Shown here: one piece after another, positions 17,990 through 28,405 of the stretch | Layout of the letters: every line of letters begins with the position of its first letter | Numbering within the stretch: position 1 is the stretch's first letter | DNA from: Streptococcus sp. Marseille-P6264 | Lineage (GTDB): Bacteria > Bacillota > Bacilli > Lactobacillales > Streptococcaceae | Length of the DNA: 64,000 bases | Direction: 5' to 3' | Assembly (NCBI RefSeq): GCF_902460355.1 | Contig: NZ_CABPTO010000001.1 | Span: forward strand, 248,001 to 312,000 | Translations under genes and position numbers: made by a program | Notes under the pieces: model-generated | Seen by the model: only the letters and a program-made list of their open reading frames with translations | The model's database searches: none | Told to the model about the DNA's origin: nothing

Positions 17990-18257
17990 GAGAAATCATT
18001 CCTTTCCCTTTCCTTTTTGCCTCCTGAACAGCGCGATAAAGAGAATAGCCACTAACCGTCTCAAACTCACGGCCTAGTCGCTTCTCTTCTCCCTTGCTGG
18101 GAACAACTTTCTTGAAGACTGCATAGGACTGGAGCAGTTTCTCCGCTTGAATCTTCTGTTCATAGGCTTGCTCTACATCATTAAAAAAAGAAAGCACTGA
18201 AGCAAGCTCTTCAGTGCTCCACGATAAGTCTAGTGGGTAACTATAATTTTTTTCCAT
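17979..18257 (-). CDS. UPF0223 family protein (YktA-like)
   Basis: 92 residues, predicted cytosolic and mostly helical. It begins [17 protein letters not shown] and contains [10 protein letters not shown], both characteristic of the UPF0223 family as I recall it. Function unknown. It sits 2 bp after the spx stop and overlaps the IMPase-like gene by 11 bp, so it is coupled to both. Confidence 0.85.
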   Translation of the reverse strand: MEKNYSYPLDLSWSTEELASVLSFFNDVEQAYEQKIQAEKLLQSYAVFKKVVPSKGEEKRLGREFETVSGYSLYRAVQEAKRKGKGMISLGK

Positions 18258-18259
18258 AT

Positions 18260-18658
18260 TTAAATATCAGCACGCATAGTTGCGGCTCTGAGTTCTTCCT
18301 TCCGATAACCCCTAGGCAAGAAAGCACGAATTTCATCTTCATTGAAGCCGATTTGCATTCGTTTACCATCGAGGATAATTGGGCGACGCAAAAGACTAGG
18401 ATTTTCCTCAATCAGCTTAATGAGCGTTGAAATCGATAAATCCTCTACATCTAAATCTAGTTTTTGAAAAATTTTTGAGCGGGTTGAGATGATGTCATCA
18501 GTGCCATTTTCTGTCAATGAAAGAATGTGTTGCAATTCTGGAGCAGACAGAGGGCTCGTCATGATATTATGCTCCGTAAATGGAACTTCATGACTAATCA
18601 ACCAAGCACGCGCCTTGCGACAGGAAGTGCAGCTAGGCGATAAAAATAGTGTAATCAT
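18260..18658 (-). CDS. spxA: Spx/ArsC family transcriptional regulator
   Basis: 132 residues, thioredoxin-like Spx fold. The redox switch CxxC is at residues 10-13 (SCTSC). The conserved RRPI is near residue 91, next to [18 protein letters not shown]. Spx binds the RNA polymerase alpha C-terminal domain and adjusts transcription under oxidative stress. Streptococci usually have two paralogues; the linkage to UPF0223 and an IMPase-like gene suggests SpxA1, which in oral species influences H2O2 production, but I cannot prove which one this is. The promoter is probably at 18696-18724. Confidence 0.9.
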   Translation of the reverse strand: MITLFLSPSCTSCRKARAWLISHEVPFTEHNIMTSPLSAPELQHILSLTENGTDDIISTRSKIFQKLDLDVEDLSISTLIKLIEENPSLLRRPIILDGKRMQIGFNEDEIRAFLPRGYRKEELRAATMRADI

Positions 18659-18695
18659 GCTGTTCTCTTCTTATTTTTATATAGTAACTAACTCT

Positions 18696-18724
18696 ATTAT
18701 ACTAAATTTTATCTCTCTTGACTA
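18696..18724 (-). promoter_or_regulatory. Probable spxA promoter
   Basis: On the minus strand: TAGTCA, 17 nt, TATAAT, about 40 bp before the start. The -10 is consensus and the -35 is weak. Confidence 0.5.
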
Positions 18725-18777
18725 GATATTTTTAAGAATCGGCTTGAAATACTAAGAAAAATATCAAAAACTGACAT

Positions 18778-19704
18778 TTATTCCGAACATTCCCAGTTTC
18801 TTGCCACTTCTTCATCACTCTTTAACTGAGCAACCAGTTCTTCAATACCATCAAATTTGACCATATCACGAATCTTGTCCAGCCAGATAATTCGAATCGT
18901 ATCGCCATAGATTTCCTCCGCAAAGTCAAATAGATTGGCCTCAAACCGAAGTTCATCTCCTTCAAAGGTTACATTTTTTCCGACACTAGCCATTCCTCGA
19001 TAAATCTTGCCATTGTGCTCAACATCTACCACATAGACTCCATCTGCTGGCAAAATCACGCGATCCAATGGTGCTAGATTAGCAGTTGGGTAGCCAATGG
19101 TGCGCCCTCTAGCATTGCCATGAACCACAATGCCCCGAGTAGAGAGTGGATAGCCTAATAGCTGATGCGCCTTGGAAACATCACCATTTTGAATAGTCTC
19201 TCTAATCCGAGTAGAAGAGATTTTTTCCTCATCTTGATTAACTGATGAGACGATGACAATCTGACCATCGAAATAGTCTGCAAGCTCCTCTGACTTTCTC
19301 TTGTCAGATCCAAAATGGTAATCAAAACCTGCCACAACTGCCTTTGCTTTAAGCGCAGCAACGTACTTATCAAAAAATTCTCGGGCCGTATTTTTAGAAA
19401 AATGGCTAGTAAAGTCAATCAAGTAAAGGTAGTCCACACCCAAATTTTCTAAGTGAGCAGCGCGTTCCTCAGGATGATTCAAATGCAACATCAACTCTGG
19501 CTGATAGCGGACAAAAGCTAATTTGGGTGACTCAGGAAAGGTCAAAACAGCAATCTTCAATCCTTGCTCTTCTGCGATTTTCCTTGCTTCCTTAAAAAGT
19601 CTCTGATGTCCCTTATGCAGGCCGTCAAAATAGCCTAGCACCAAGACAGTATCTTCTTCCTGCTTTATCTCTAATTCATTATTTATTCGTCTTATTTTCA
19701 TCAT
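18778..19704 (-). CDS. ribF: Bifunctional riboflavin kinase / FAD synthetase
   Basis: 308 residues. The N-terminal nucleotidyltransferase domain has GYFDGLHKGHQ (HxGH-type site, near residue 24) and SSTRIRE. The C-terminal flavokinase domain has GYPTANL and GVYVV. It makes FMN and then FAD from riboflavin. Two adjacent ATGs (19704, 19701) could start the protein; there is no good SD to choose between them. It lies between galE and spxA with gaps of more than 100 bp on either side, so it is probably its own unit. Confidence 0.95.
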   Translation of the reverse strand: MMKIRRINNELEIKQEEDTVLVLGYFDGLHKGHQRLFKEARKIAEEQGLKIAVLTFPESPKLAFVRYQPELMLHLNHPEERAAHLENLGVDYLYLIDFTSHFSKNTAREFFDKYVAALKAKAVVAGFDYHFGSDKRKSEELADYFDGQIVIVSSVNQDEEKISSTRIRETIQNGDVSKAHQLLGYPLSTRGIVVHGNARGRTIGYPTANLAPLDRVILPADGVYVVDVEHNGKIYRGMASVGKNVTFEGDELRFEANLFDFAEEIYGDTIRIIWLDKIRDMVKFDGIEELVAQLKSDEEVARNWECSE

Positions 19705-19834
19705 TTTTCTATTTTACTATGTATCCGCTTTTTTTACAACAAATTAAATCCCATGAAAAGAACTTCCATCGCTCCAAGAAAACACCTTGCTATCTCTAAC
19801 AAAGTGTCTCTGTAAATATCTAAAACTACACTGA

Positions 19835-20836
19835 TTACTGGCGATCATCATAGCCATTTGGATGACTGGAATGCCATTTCCAAGCGGTTTCAATAATGGT
19901 TTCGATATTGTCAAATTTCGGCTGCCAGCCCAGAATCCTTCTTGCTTTCTCAGAGGAAGCAATCAGCGTATCCGGATCCCCTGGGCGCCGCTCTGCTATT
20001 TCCAAAGGAATCGGATGGCCGGTCACCTTTCGTGCTGCTTCTACAATTTGAAGGTTAGAAAATCCAGTTGAAGAGCCAAGGTTAAAGGCATCTGAAGGTT
20101 GTCCGGAACGCAGATGCTCGACAGCCAAAATATGGGCGTCAGCCAAGTCGAAAGGATGGACATAATCGCGGACATTGGTCCCGTCCGGAGTATCGTAATC
20201 GTCTCCAAAGACGGCAATCTTCTCACGTTTGCCCTGAGCCACCTGGAGCACAATAGGCAAGAGATGGGTTTCAGGCCCGTGATCCTCACCGATTGAACCG
20301 TCAGGCTTGGCACCAGCTACATTAAAATAACGAAGGGCTACAAACTTGATTCCATAGGCCTGGTCTGCCCAGCGCATAATGGTCTCCATCATAAGCTTGC
20401 TCTCACCATAAGGATTGATCGGCTTTTGCGGAGTCGTTTCCAGTATCGGCACTTCCTCAGGAATACCATAAGTCGCCGCTGTCGAAGAAAAGACAATGTT
20501 TTTAACGCCGCATTCCTGCATGACCTCCAAAAGAGAAACCATGCCAGCCGTGTTATTATCAAAATACTTGAGCGGGTCCGCCATAGACTCTGCTACAAGT
20601 GAAAAGGCAGCAAAGTGAATGACTGCATCAATAGATGGATGATTGGCAAATACACTACGCATAAAATCCTTATCAGCTAAATCGCCCTCATAAAAGACTG
20701 CCTGCGGATGAACCGCTGCGCGATGGCCGGTCACCAAATTATCAACGACAACCACCTCTTCCTTGCCTGCTTCTACCAAACGGTCTACCATGTGCGAGCC
20801 GATATAACCAGCTCCGCCTAATACTAAAATTGCCAT
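19835..20836 (-). CDS. galE: UDP-glucose 4-epimerase
   Basis: 333 residues, extended short-chain dehydrogenase fold. The NAD-binding motif is GGAGYIGSH (residues 7-15), with the catalytic YGESK (YxxxK) near residue 143 and SSTAATYG before it. It interconverts UDP-galactose and UDP-glucose, the last step of the Leloir pathway. It lies downstream of galT on the same strand (77-bp gap) in the galK-galT-galE order. Confidence 0.95.
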   Translation of the reverse strand: MAILVLGGAGYIGSHMVDRLVEAGKEEVVVVDNLVTGHRAAVHPQAVFYEGDLADKDFMRSVFANHPSIDAVIHFAAFSLVAESMADPLKYFDNNTAGMVSLLEVMQECGVKNIVFSSTAATYGIPEEVPILETTPQKPINPYGESKLMMETIMRWADQAYGIKFVALRYFNVAGAKPDGSIGEDHGPETHLLPIVLQVAQGKREKIAVFGDDYDTPDGTNVRDYVHPFDLADAHILAVEHLRSGQPSDAFNLGSSTGFSNLQIVEAARKVTGHPIPLEIAERRPGDPDTLIASSEKARRILGWQPKFDNIETIIETAWKWHSSHPNGYDDRQ

Positions 20837-20913
20837 GTTTCTCTCTTTCTTGTCTTGATTTATACTTTAACTATTTTATAAAAAATAAGGACGAATGAAA
20901 ACTCTCACTGCAA

Positions 20914-22398
20914 TTATTCCTCTTTCAAACCAACAGATTGGACAAAGCGCATGAAAGCCTCCTTGCCCTCCTCAGTTCGCTTGTAAACTCCCGCGTCTTC
21001 CAGCACACGGCTAAAAATTTGTCCAATCGATGCCTGAACTACTCCTTCCACCGTCTCAGCGGTAACATCTGGATTCTGGTCTTTGAGTTGATTGGCCCAC
21101 TCTTGATGATAGCCAGCAACCTGACATTCTTCTCCCAGCAAGAAAAGTTCCACCTGCTTGAGTTCTTCCTTGAGCCGAGGCGGGAGAATAGCCAGCCCCA
21201 TAACTTCAATTAGACCGATATTTTCTTTCTTAATATGCTGAACATCTCTATGAGGATGGTAAATGCCGTCAGGATGTTCTGAGGAAGTTTGATTGTCCCG
21301 CAAGACCAAGTCTAGCTCAAAAAATATATCTTTTCTGCGAGCAATCGGTGTGATAGTATGATGCGCTTCACCCTCAGACTCTGCCAAGACTTGCACACTT
21401 GGGTCAGAATAAGTCCGCCAAGCTTGCAAGATCTTGTCAGCCAACTCAATCAACTGTTCCTTATTCTCAGATCTCAGCCGAATGACGGACATGGGCCATT
21501 TGACAATGCCTGCTTCCACCTCTTCAAATCCTCTAAAAGTAAAGCTGCAATCCAGTTCTGCTATTTCCATAGGGAAGGTATGACGTCCGCCCTGATAGTG
21601 GTCGTGGGTCAGGATGGAGCCACCGACAATAGGCAGGTCGGCGTTGGATCCTGCAAAATAGCCTGGAAAAGTCTCGACGATGTCCAGCAGGCGCTCAAAG
21701 GTCAGCCGGCTGATAGCCATAGGAAGGTGCTGGCTGTGCAGAAAGATGCAATGCTCATTAAAGTAGGCATAGGGCGAATACTGGAAGCCCCATTCCTGTC
21801 CGGCCAAATCGAATCGAATAATCCGATGGTTAGCGCGGGCAGGGTGATCCAAGCGGCCTTGGTAGCCTTCATTTTCCATGCATAATTGACAGGTTGGATA
21901 ATTGCTGTTTTTTGCCTTTTTAGCTGCCGCAATTTCCTTGGGATCCTTTTCTGGCTTAGAGAGATTGACGGTGATTTCCAAATCTCCATATTCAGTCGGT
22001 GCTTTGAAAGCAATGTTTTTCGCAATCGCCTTGACCTTGATATAGTCATTCTTTTGACTAAGCTGATAAAAATCAGCCACAGCTTGCTCAGGATTGGAGC
22101 CATAAGTCGTCCAGAAGTCCCGATTGAGCCGGCTAGGGGCTGGAGTGATCAAGTCCATCAGCTCTGCTCCCAGTATATCTTGCTCAGCCAGGGTAGCACC
22201 AATCTCCCCACTCTTTACAGCTGCACCCACCAAGTCATCTTTGAGGTCAATTAGCTGCTCAGCCTCAGTTTCCAGCTCTGCCACTGCCTCTCCGACCAAA
22301 GCCATGACACGGTTTCGCAGATAAATGGCGTCCATTTTCTCAAAAATACTATTGTCAATTATTGCAGATACAAAAGCATCCAGTAACTTTTTGGACAT
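20914..22398 (-). CDS. galT: UDP-glucose--hexose-1-phosphate uridylyltransferase, class II
   Basis: 494 residues, the large Firmicute GalT type. It transfers UMP from UDP-glucose to galactose-1-phosphate. Recognisable segments are [17 protein letters not shown] and [15 protein letters not shown], the latter carrying the His-rich active site. A 66-bp gap separates it from galK. The size and absence of the short-type HPH motif context support the class II assignment. Confidence 0.93.
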   Translation of the reverse strand: MSKKLLDAFVSAIIDNSIFEKMDAIYLRNRVMALVGEAVAELETEAEQLIDLKDDLVGAAVKSGEIGATLAEQDILGAELMDLITPAPSRLNRDFWTTYGSNPEQAVADFYQLSQKNDYIKVKAIAKNIAFKAPTEYGDLEITVNLSKPEKDPKEIAAAKKAKNSNYPTCQLCMENEGYQGRLDHPARANHRIIRFDLAGQEWGFQYSPYAYFNEHCIFLHSQHLPMAISRLTFERLLDIVETFPGYFAGSNADLPIVGGSILTHDHYQGGRHTFPMEIAELDCSFTFRGFEEVEAGIVKWPMSVIRLRSENKEQLIELADKILQAWRTYSDPSVQVLAESEGEAHHTITPIARRKDIFFELDLVLRDNQTSSEHPDGIYHPHRDVQHIKKENIGLIEVMGLAILPPRLKEELKQVELFLLGEECQVAGYHQEWANQLKDQNPDVTAETVEGVVQASIGQIFSRVLEDAGVYKRTEEGKEAFMRFVQSVGLKEE

Positions 22399-22464
22399 AT
22401 ATCTTCCTTTCTCTTGCTAGTAAAGGGCTGGCATTGCTGTCAGCCCAAGTTTCTTTTCTGTGAT

Positions 22465-23643
22465 TTAGTCCAGCACTCTGCTTCCACCAGCTACTTCTGC
22501 AATGTAAAAGCTAGGGGCATAGCCGACGACTTCTTGATACTTGTGGCCGACATTTTCTTTGAAAGATTCCACCGCATCCTTAGCAACTAAAGCAATGGCG
22601 CAACCACCGAAGCCTGCTCCAGTCATACGAGCCCCCAGAACACCTTCTTGCTCCCAGGCTGTGTGAACCAAGGTGTCCAGCTCTAGACCAGTCACTTCAT
22701 AGTCATGCTCCAATGAAACATGGGAGGCATTCATGAGACGGCCAAACTTGTCAAGATCGCCTGCCTGCAAAGCTGCCCGTGCTTGCAAAGTACGTTGATT
22801 TTCCAAAACAGCATGGCGAGCCCGTTTGAGACGATTTTCGTCCTCTATCAGATAGCTATACTCATCAAAGGCCCACTCGTCCAACTCACCCAAGGTAGCG
22901 ATAGACAGCTTGCGGTTCAATTCTTCAACAGCTTTTTCGCACTCCGCCCGACGCTCATTGTATTTAGAGTCAGCTAACTCACGACGCTTATTGGTATTCA
23001 TAATCACTACGACATTGTCCTTGAGATCAAGCGGCACCAAGTCATATTCAAGAGTATTGGTGTCTAAGTAAATAGCCCGCTGGTCAGCACCCATTCCAAT
23101 AGCAAACTGGTCCATGATGCCAGAATTAACCCCGATAAATTCATTCTCAGTTAATTTACCAATTTTCACTAAGTCCAGACGCTCCAAGTGCAAATCAAAG
23201 AGTTTCTCAGCAATAACACCCGTCAAAAGCTCTATAGATGCAGAAGAAGACAAGCCCGATCCGTTGGGAATATTTCCATAAACATAGATATCCATTCCTC
23301 GGTCAATTTTATGACCCGCCTCTTGCAGAAAATACAAAACTCCTTTCGGATAGTTGGTCCAGTTATGCTCAGGCTCAAAGTGCAGGTTTTCCAGTGGCAC
23401 TTCAATAATCCCTTTTTCTTCAAAATTCCCTGAGAAGAATCGCAAGAGCTGATCGTCCCGCTTGCGAGCCGCTCCATAAGTTCCTAGGGAAATTGCTGCA
23501 GGAAAGACATGACCGCCGTTATAGTCCGTATGCTCACCAATCAGATTGATCCGACCAGGTGAAAAGAATGTGTGATCCGCTTCTACTCCAAAAACTTTGG
23601 CAAAATCTGCGCGGACTTGCTCCGCTGAAAGTACGTTTGACAT
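22465..23643 (-). CDS. galK: Galactokinase
   Basis: 392 residues, GHMP kinase. The galactose signature is [15 protein letters not shown] (near residue 27). The ATP-binding loop is GSGLSSSAS and the C-terminal motif [10 protein letters not shown]. It phosphorylates galactose to galactose-1-phosphate. It is the first gene of the gal operon, with AAAGGAG as SD, its own promoter, a cre-like site and a palindromic operator upstream. Galactose from Aga feeds it directly. Confidence 0.96.
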   Translation of the reverse strand: MSNVLSAEQVRADFAKVFGVEADHTFFSPGRINLIGEHTDYNGGHVFPAAISLGTYGAARKRDDQLLRFFSGNFEEKGIIEVPLENLHFEPEHNWTNYPKGVLYFLQEAGHKIDRGMDIYVYGNIPNGSGLSSSASIELLTGVIAEKLFDLHLERLDLVKIGKLTENEFIGVNSGIMDQFAIGMGADQRAIYLDTNTLEYDLVPLDLKDNVVVIMNTNKRRELADSKYNERRAECEKAVEELNRKLSIATLGELDEWAFDEYSYLIEDENRLKRARHAVLENQRTLQARAALQAGDLDKFGRLMNASHVSLEHDYEVTGLELDTLVHTAWEQEGVLGARMTGAGFGGCAIALVAKDAVESFKENVGHKYQEVVGYAPSFYIAEVAGGSRVLD

Positions 23644-23676
23644 AAACTAAACTCCTTTAAAATGAATGATCGACAT

Positions 23677-23690
23677 TGTAATCGTTTCCT
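23677..23690 (-). promoter_or_regulatory. cre-like site in the galK leader
   Basis: On the minus strand AGGAAACGATTACA matches the CcpA operator TGWAANCGNTNWCA at all but two positions. It lies between the -10 and the start codon, where bound CcpA would block transcription. Confidence 0.55.
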
Positions 23691-23697
23691 TATTTTT

Positions 23698-23726
23698 ATT
23701 ATATCTGTTTTCGAGTAAAACTTCAA
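23698..23726 (-). promoter_or_regulatory. galK promoter
   Basis: TTGAAG (-35, 23721-23726), 17 nt, TATAAT (-10, 23698-23703) on the minus strand. Strong match and spacing, 55 bp before the galK start. Confidence 0.75.
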
Positions 23727-23731
23727 TAAAT

Positions 23732-23749
23732 TTAGTAAATTTTTACTAA
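23732..23749. promoter_or_regulatory. Palindromic operator before galK
   Basis: TTAGTAAA-TT-TTTACTAA is a perfect 8-bp inverted repeat, 5 bp upstream of the -35. The LacI-type regulator in this cluster is a plausible binder. The half-site TTTACTAA recurs at 31856-31863 just before aga. Confidence 0.55.
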
Positions 23750-23819
23750 TTTTGTAGATAGATTTTTCGTAAAAATCCAAACAGTAATCTGTCTGGATTA
23801 TTTTATAAGGAGCAATAGA

Positions 23820-24956
23820 TTAGAAAATATTGTCTTCAGTCTCAACATCAAAGTAATGCGCCTTATTTAGATCGAAGCCTAGTTTGATACTACTTCCGGT
23901 ATTCATATGATCGCGTGCATCAACTTTGGCAACAAATTCACTGCTACCAACCGCACAGTAGAGATGGGACTCCGCTCCAAGCAACTCAGAAACAGAAATC
24001 TTCGCAGTTAGAACTGACTCTGGGAAGGTCTCCAGAAAGGCTGTTTCCATGTTGATATCTTCCGGACGAATACCCAGAATAACTTTCTTGCCTTGATAGC
24101 CTTTTTCTTTGAGACCCTTAAGGCTACCTTCTGGTACCTTGAGGCTAAAGTCACCATTCAGTCCGACCAGGCGATCGCCTTCTACAGTTACTTCGAAGAA
24201 GTTCATCGCTGGGCTACCGATGAAGCCAGCAACAAACTTATTTGCCGGATGTTTATAGACTTCCTGCGGCGTACCAATCTGCTCCACCCGTCCAATCGTT
24301 CCAGTTCCAGCAGGGTTCTTGGTCGCTGACATGATAACGATACGATCTGCCAAGGTCATAGCTTCAGTCTGGTCGTGAGTAACATAGATAGTTGTTGCCC
24401 CAATACGGCGATGAATCTTGGCAATCTCCGCCCGCATAGAAACACGCAGCTTAGCATCCAAGTTAGACAGAGGCTCATCCATAAGGAAAACCTTTGCATC
24501 TCGAACGATAGCCCGTCCCATAGCTACCCGCTGACGCTGACCACCAGATAAATCAGCTGGCTTACGCTGCAAGAATTCTTTCAAGCCCAGGATTTCTGCT
24601 GCTTCGTTGACACGTTTGTCAATATCTTCCTTGCTGTACTTGCGCAACTTGAGACCAAAGGCCATGTTGTCGTAGACAGTCATGTTTGGATAAAGGGCAT
24701 AGTTTTGGAAGACCATAGCGATATCACGGTCTTTTGGCGCCACATCATTGACCACTGTACCGTCAATAGAGGCAGTTCCTTCAGTGATGTCTTCAAGACC
24801 TGCAATCATACGCAGCGTAGTTGATTTTCCGCAACCAGAAGGACCGACAAAGACGATAAATTCTTTGTCCTTGATATCTAGATTGAAGTCTTCCACTGAG
24901 TAGTGGTCGCTGTTAGGATATTTTTTATAGATATTTTTCAGATTTAATTCTACCAT
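23820..24956 (-). CDS. msmK: Multiple-sugar ABC transporter ATPase MsmK
   Basis: 378 residues, MalK/UgpC type. Walker A GPSGCGKST, signature DLSGGQRQR, Walker B VFLMDEPLSNLDA, H-loop THDQTEAM, and a C-terminal regulatory OB-type domain from about residue 240. It energises MsmFG and, in other streptococci, serves several sugar ABC importers. It is the last gene of the msm operon. In S. mutans dexB follows msmK; here a 176-bp gap leads to galK, so dexB is absent from this position. Confidence 0.95.
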   Translation of the reverse strand: MVELNLKNIYKKYPNSDHYSVEDFNLDIKDKEFIVFVGPSGCGKSTTLRMIAGLEDITEGTASIDGTVVNDVAPKDRDIAMVFQNYALYPNMTVYDNMAFGLKLRKYSKEDIDKRVNEAAEILGLKEFLQRKPADLSGGQRQRVAMGRAIVRDAKVFLMDEPLSNLDAKLRVSMRAEIAKIHRRIGATTIYVTHDQTEAMTLADRIVIMSATKNPAGTGTIGRVEQIGTPQEVYKHPANKFVAGFIGSPAMNFFEVTVEGDRLVGLNGDFSLKVPEGSLKGLKEKGYQGKKVILGIRPEDINMETAFLETFPESVLTAKISVSELLGAESHLYCAVGSSEFVAKVDARDHMNTGSSIKLGFDLNKAHYFDVETEDNIF

Positions 24957-24977
24957 TCTTCTTCTCTTTTCTTATCT

Positions 24978-26423
24978 CTATTCAAAAGTGATAGCTTGGT
25001 CATTTTCACTAGCGCTATATGTCAATTCTTTGAGATTAATAACTACTTGAGCAATGACTGATTTATCTGCATTGCTACGGACGATCCGGAGGCTATTTTC
25101 ATCCAATAGATTCACTTCAATAGTGCCATCTAGGTCAAAGGCAGCAGACTGGTTGCGGTAACTGAAAAGCTTGAACAAGGCTTGCACAACTGGACGCTTG
25201 ACTTCTTCAGCAATCTCCTCATTGCTGTAATAATGACGGTTGATATTACGGCCTTCCTTAGTATTTTCTAGCAGTTCAAGGTCATTTTTCCCAGCTAAGA
25301 AACCAACATAATAGACCTGTGGAATCCCTGGAGCAAAAGCCTGAATCAGACGGCTAATGAAGTACTTCTTGTCGTCATCGCCCAAAGCTGAGTAGTAAGT
25401 CGAGTTAATCTGGTAAATGTCCAGATTATTGTACTCAGCTGAGGAATACTTACGCTTGACATTGGCCCCGACCTTATATAGTTCATTGGTTGCAAAATCA
25501 ATTTCTTCATCAGTCAGAATATCCTTAACATCAACAACTCCAATACCATCGTGAGTATCCAGTGTTGTGAATTGCTTCATAGGACTCATTTCAAGCCACT
25601 TGACTAGACGCTCTGCTTTACCACTGTATAGAGAATAAAGAGTTACCATCGGTAGCGCAAAATCATAGACAAAGTAGCCATGCTCTGCAATCTTGAACTG
25701 GATAGAATAATGCTCATGAATTTCTGGTAAAATATCCGTCCCAAACTCAGCCGCTTGCTGCTGGACTTTTTCTAAGAGATCCCAGATTTCTGGCTCAACA
25801 AAGAAATCATTGGTATCTAATTTTTTGACCGCATAGGCAAATGCATCTAAACGAATCAGATCACAGCCATGCTCTGACAGTTGACGCAATGTTTTCTTGA
25901 TGAAATCATTAGTTACCTGACTGCGAACATCTAGATCAATCTGCTCTTCACCAAAGGTGTTCCACAGATACTCAGTGCTTCCATCTGCAAAGACGATTTC
26001 CTGCTTAGGTGCACGATCCTTACGCTTATAAATCAAATCAACATCAGCTTGCGTCGGACGATTTTCTGGCCAAAACTTATCCCAGCTGAGAAAGAGGTCA
26101 CGATACTCACTCTCATCCTTCTTTTCCTGAAAATCCTTATAATACTTAGACTGGCGTGAGATGTGGTTGATCATAAAGTCAAACATGAGATAATATTTCT
26201 CGCCCAGCTTTTCTACATCCTCCCAATCACCAAAGGCTGAATCAACCTCTTCATAGTCTACTGGGGCGAATCCCCGGTCACCAGTTGATGGGAAGAAAGG
26301 AAGCAAATGCACTCCTCCAACTGCATCGCCAAAATGCTTTTCTAAATTGTCATATAAATCTTTTAAATTCTCCCCCAGGCTGTCTGAGTAAGTAATCAGC
26401 ATGGTCTTATTTTGAATAGCCAT
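24978..26423 (-). CDS. gtfA: Sucrose phosphorylase
   Basis: 481 residues, GH13 subfamily 18. It phosphorolyses sucrose to glucose-1-phosphate and fructose in the cytosol. The N-terminus ([14 protein letters not shown]) and [11 protein letters not shown] are typical. The catalytic Asp is in [12 protein letters not shown], the acid/base Glu in ILPEIHEHY, and a conserved TLDTHDGIG is the third acidic region. SD GAGGAG. It lies 21 bp before msmK, but 255 bp after msmG, an unusually long gap inside the operon. Confidence 0.95.
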   Translation of the reverse strand: MAIQNKTMLITYSDSLGENLKDLYDNLEKHFGDAVGGVHLLPFFPSTGDRGFAPVDYEEVDSAFGDWEDVEKLGEKYYLMFDFMINHISRQSKYYKDFQEKKDESEYRDLFLSWDKFWPENRPTQADVDLIYKRKDRAPKQEIVFADGSTEYLWNTFGEEQIDLDVRSQVTNDFIKKTLRQLSEHGCDLIRLDAFAYAVKKLDTNDFFVEPEIWDLLEKVQQQAAEFGTDILPEIHEHYSIQFKIAEHGYFVYDFALPMVTLYSLYSGKAERLVKWLEMSPMKQFTTLDTHDGIGVVDVKDILTDEEIDFATNELYKVGANVKRKYSSAEYNNLDIYQINSTYYSALGDDDKKYFISRLIQAFAPGIPQVYYVGFLAGKNDLELLENTKEGRNINRHYYSNEEIAEEVKRPVVQALFKLFSYRNQSAAFDLDGTIEVNLLDENSLRIVRSNADKSVIAQVVINLKELTYSASENDQAITFE

Positions 26424-26678
26424 AGTCTTCTCCTCTAAAATCTTGTCTTCTATATCCTTTCCTAGCGGTTTTAGGTTTTCTATCCCTTAGCTCGGTTTCT
26501 ACTCCAGTGCGCCTAATAGGACACGCCCTATGCTCTGTGCGAAAGATGAATCTTCCAAAAAGCTGAAGCTTCTTTTTCAGATTCCCTATTTTTCTACAGC
26601 CGTTACTAATTCAGTAGTTTATGGATGTGGTCGCCTTTGTATGCACTGTGAGCTTTTTACAGTCTTTGTATCTTGAGC
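26424..26678 (-). other. 255-bp gap between msmG and gtfA
   Basis: No credible ORF. On the minus strand a short hairpin (AAGCT-TC-AGCTT, flanked by A and T runs, near 26556-26575) could be a weak terminator or RNA-stabilising element. I see no convincing promoter. The rest is unexplained. Confidence 0.4.
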
Positions 26679-27512
26679 TTACTTCACTGCCCCATTGCTC
26701 ATTCCAGCAATAATGTTGCGCTGGAAGATGAGATAGACGATAGTAATGGTAATAATCCCAACAACATAAGAAGCAAAGCTCGGTCCATAATCATTAAAGT
26801 ATTGACCTGTGTAGTTATATTGGAAGAGTGGCAGAGTCCACATCTTGGAGTCTTTATTGAGTACCAAGAGAGGAAGCATGAAATCATTCCAGAACCAGAG
26901 GGCATTGATAATCATGGTTGTCGCATGCATGGGTTTCATCATAGGAAAGATAATCTTGAAATAGGTTGTAAACTTTCCAGCACCGTCAATTTCTGCTGCC
27001 TCATCCAGACTGTCTGGAATGGAAATCTTAATGTAGCCTACATAGAGAAAGAGAGTCTGTGGAACAGCGTAAGTCAGATAGAGGATAATTAATCCCCAAG
27101 TGTTGGCTAGCCCTAGCTTACTCATCATAACTGTAATAGGAATCATGATAACTTGAAAAGGAACGAAAATCCCTAAAATCAAAAGCGTATACATAATACC
27201 AAAAGCTTTTCTCTTAGACATATTACGAGCGATAGAGTAAGCAGCCATGGGAATAAAAATCATGACAACAGCCAAAGATAGAACCGTGATTACAATTGAA
27301 TTCCAATAGTAGCCTCCGATACCATCGGCCAAAAGGCGTTGAAAATTTTCTAAAGTCGGTTGAGTCGGAAATCCAAAAAAATTATTAACGATGTCTTTGG
27401 TAGACTTAAAGGAACTGAATATCGTTGCTAAGAGTGGAATTAAAATGATAATAGACCCCAGTGTTAGCAAGGTATATTTACTAAAATTAGCTTTTCTTTC
27501 TGCATTTTTCAT
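26679..27512 (-). CDS. msmG: Multiple-sugar ABC transporter permease MsmG
   Basis: 277 residues, about six transmembrane helices, MalG-type permease with the EAA loop in SLDEAAEIDGAGKF. It pairs with MsmF to import melibiose, raffinose and related sugars. I start at ATG 27512, which has GAGGAG 7 bp upstream; a TTG-initiated extension of 8 residues overlaps the msmF stop and lacks an SD. The 277-residue length equals that of S. mutans MsmG as I remember it. Confidence 0.95.
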   Translation of the reverse strand: MKNAERKANFSKYTLLTLGSIIILIPLLATIFSSFKSTKDIVNNFFGFPTQPTLENFQRLLADGIGGYYWNSIVITVLSLAVVMIFIPMAAYSIARNMSKRKAFGIMYTLLILGIFVPFQVIMIPITVMMSKLGLANTWGLIILYLTYAVPQTLFLYVGYIKISIPDSLDEAAEIDGAGKFTTYFKIIFPMMKPMHATTMIINALWFWNDFMLPLLVLNKDSKMWTLPLFQYNYTGQYFNDYGPSFASYVVGIITITIVYLIFQRNIIAGMSNGAVK

Positions 27513-27525
27513 CGGGCTTCTCCTC

Positions 27526-28392
27526 TTAGATTTCAAATTTCTTAGATACTCTCAACTGGATAATAGAAATAACCGCAATCAAGAGAAACAAGATAACAGC
27601 AATGGCATTGGCATAACCAAATTGATTGCTCTTAAAAGCATAGTTGTATACCAGAAGTCCTAGAGAGGTGGTCGCATTATTCGGACCGCCTCCTGTCATG
27701 GCAAAGACCTGGTCAAATGCTGTCAAACCACCTTTTAGAGCCAAGATAAAGACCATGGAAACGCTTGGTAGGAGATAAGGAAGTTCCACCTTCCAAAAGA
27801 TTTGTTTGCTGCTAGCTCCATCAATTCGAGCTGCTTCAGTAATCTCAGTCGGGATAGACTGAAGACCAGCTAGGAAGATGATGATGGGCATGGCTACCCC
27901 TTGCCAAAGCAAGACGAAGATTGCTGCAAAGATTGCACCGCCATTCGTTCCTAGAAGGCTAGTTTTAAGAAATTCAATTCCTAAAGCATTCCCTATAGCT
28001 GGCAATCCGTAGTTGAAAAGTTGCTTAAAGATAAGAGCCACAGTCAATCCAGACAGAACAGCAGGGAAGAAAAACCAAGCTCGAAAGAAAGTCTTTCCCT
28101 TTATCTTCGAGTTGAGAGCTCGTGCTATCCAGATTCCCAGCATAATCTCACCAACCACCATACAAATAGTAATAATCAATGTAAAGCCTATCGCGTTCAT
28201 AAACTTAGGATCGCTCATGAGGAGCATAAAGTTATTGAGTCCGACAAACTTATAATTATAGGTCAAACCAGTCCAGTTTGTCAGGCTGTAGAAGGCACCT
28301 TGAAACATGGGCACATAAAAGAATACAGCCTGTAGTACAAGGGGAACAAGGACAAAGAGCCAGCCCCAATATTTCTCAATCAATTTTTTCAT
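27526..28392 (-). CDS. msmF: Multiple-sugar ABC transporter permease MsmF
   Basis: 288 residues, six predicted transmembrane helices, MalF-type permease with the EAA loop in EITEAARIDGASSKQIF. Partner of MsmG, MsmE and MsmK. It follows msmE after 13 bp and precedes msmG by 13 bp, so the three are co-translated. Confidence 0.95.
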   Translation of the reverse strand: MKKLIEKYWGWLFVLVPLVLQAVFFYVPMFQGAFYSLTNWTGLTYNYKFVGLNNFMLLMSDPKFMNAIGFTLIITICMVVGEIMLGIWIARALNSKIKGKTFFRAWFFFPAVLSGLTVALIFKQLFNYGLPAIGNALGIEFLKTSLLGTNGGAIFAAIFVLLWQGVAMPIIIFLAGLQSIPTEITEAARIDGASSKQIFWKVELPYLLPSVSMVFILALKGGLTAFDQVFAMTGGGPNNATTSLGLLVYNYAFKSNQFGYANAIAVILFLLIAVISIIQLRVSKKFEI

Positions 28393-28405
28393 AGTAGATC
28401 TACTC

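Noticed and set aside
21358..21885. 175-codon + strand ORF inside galT
   Set aside because: Antisense to a well-conserved enzyme with no motif, SD or promoter.
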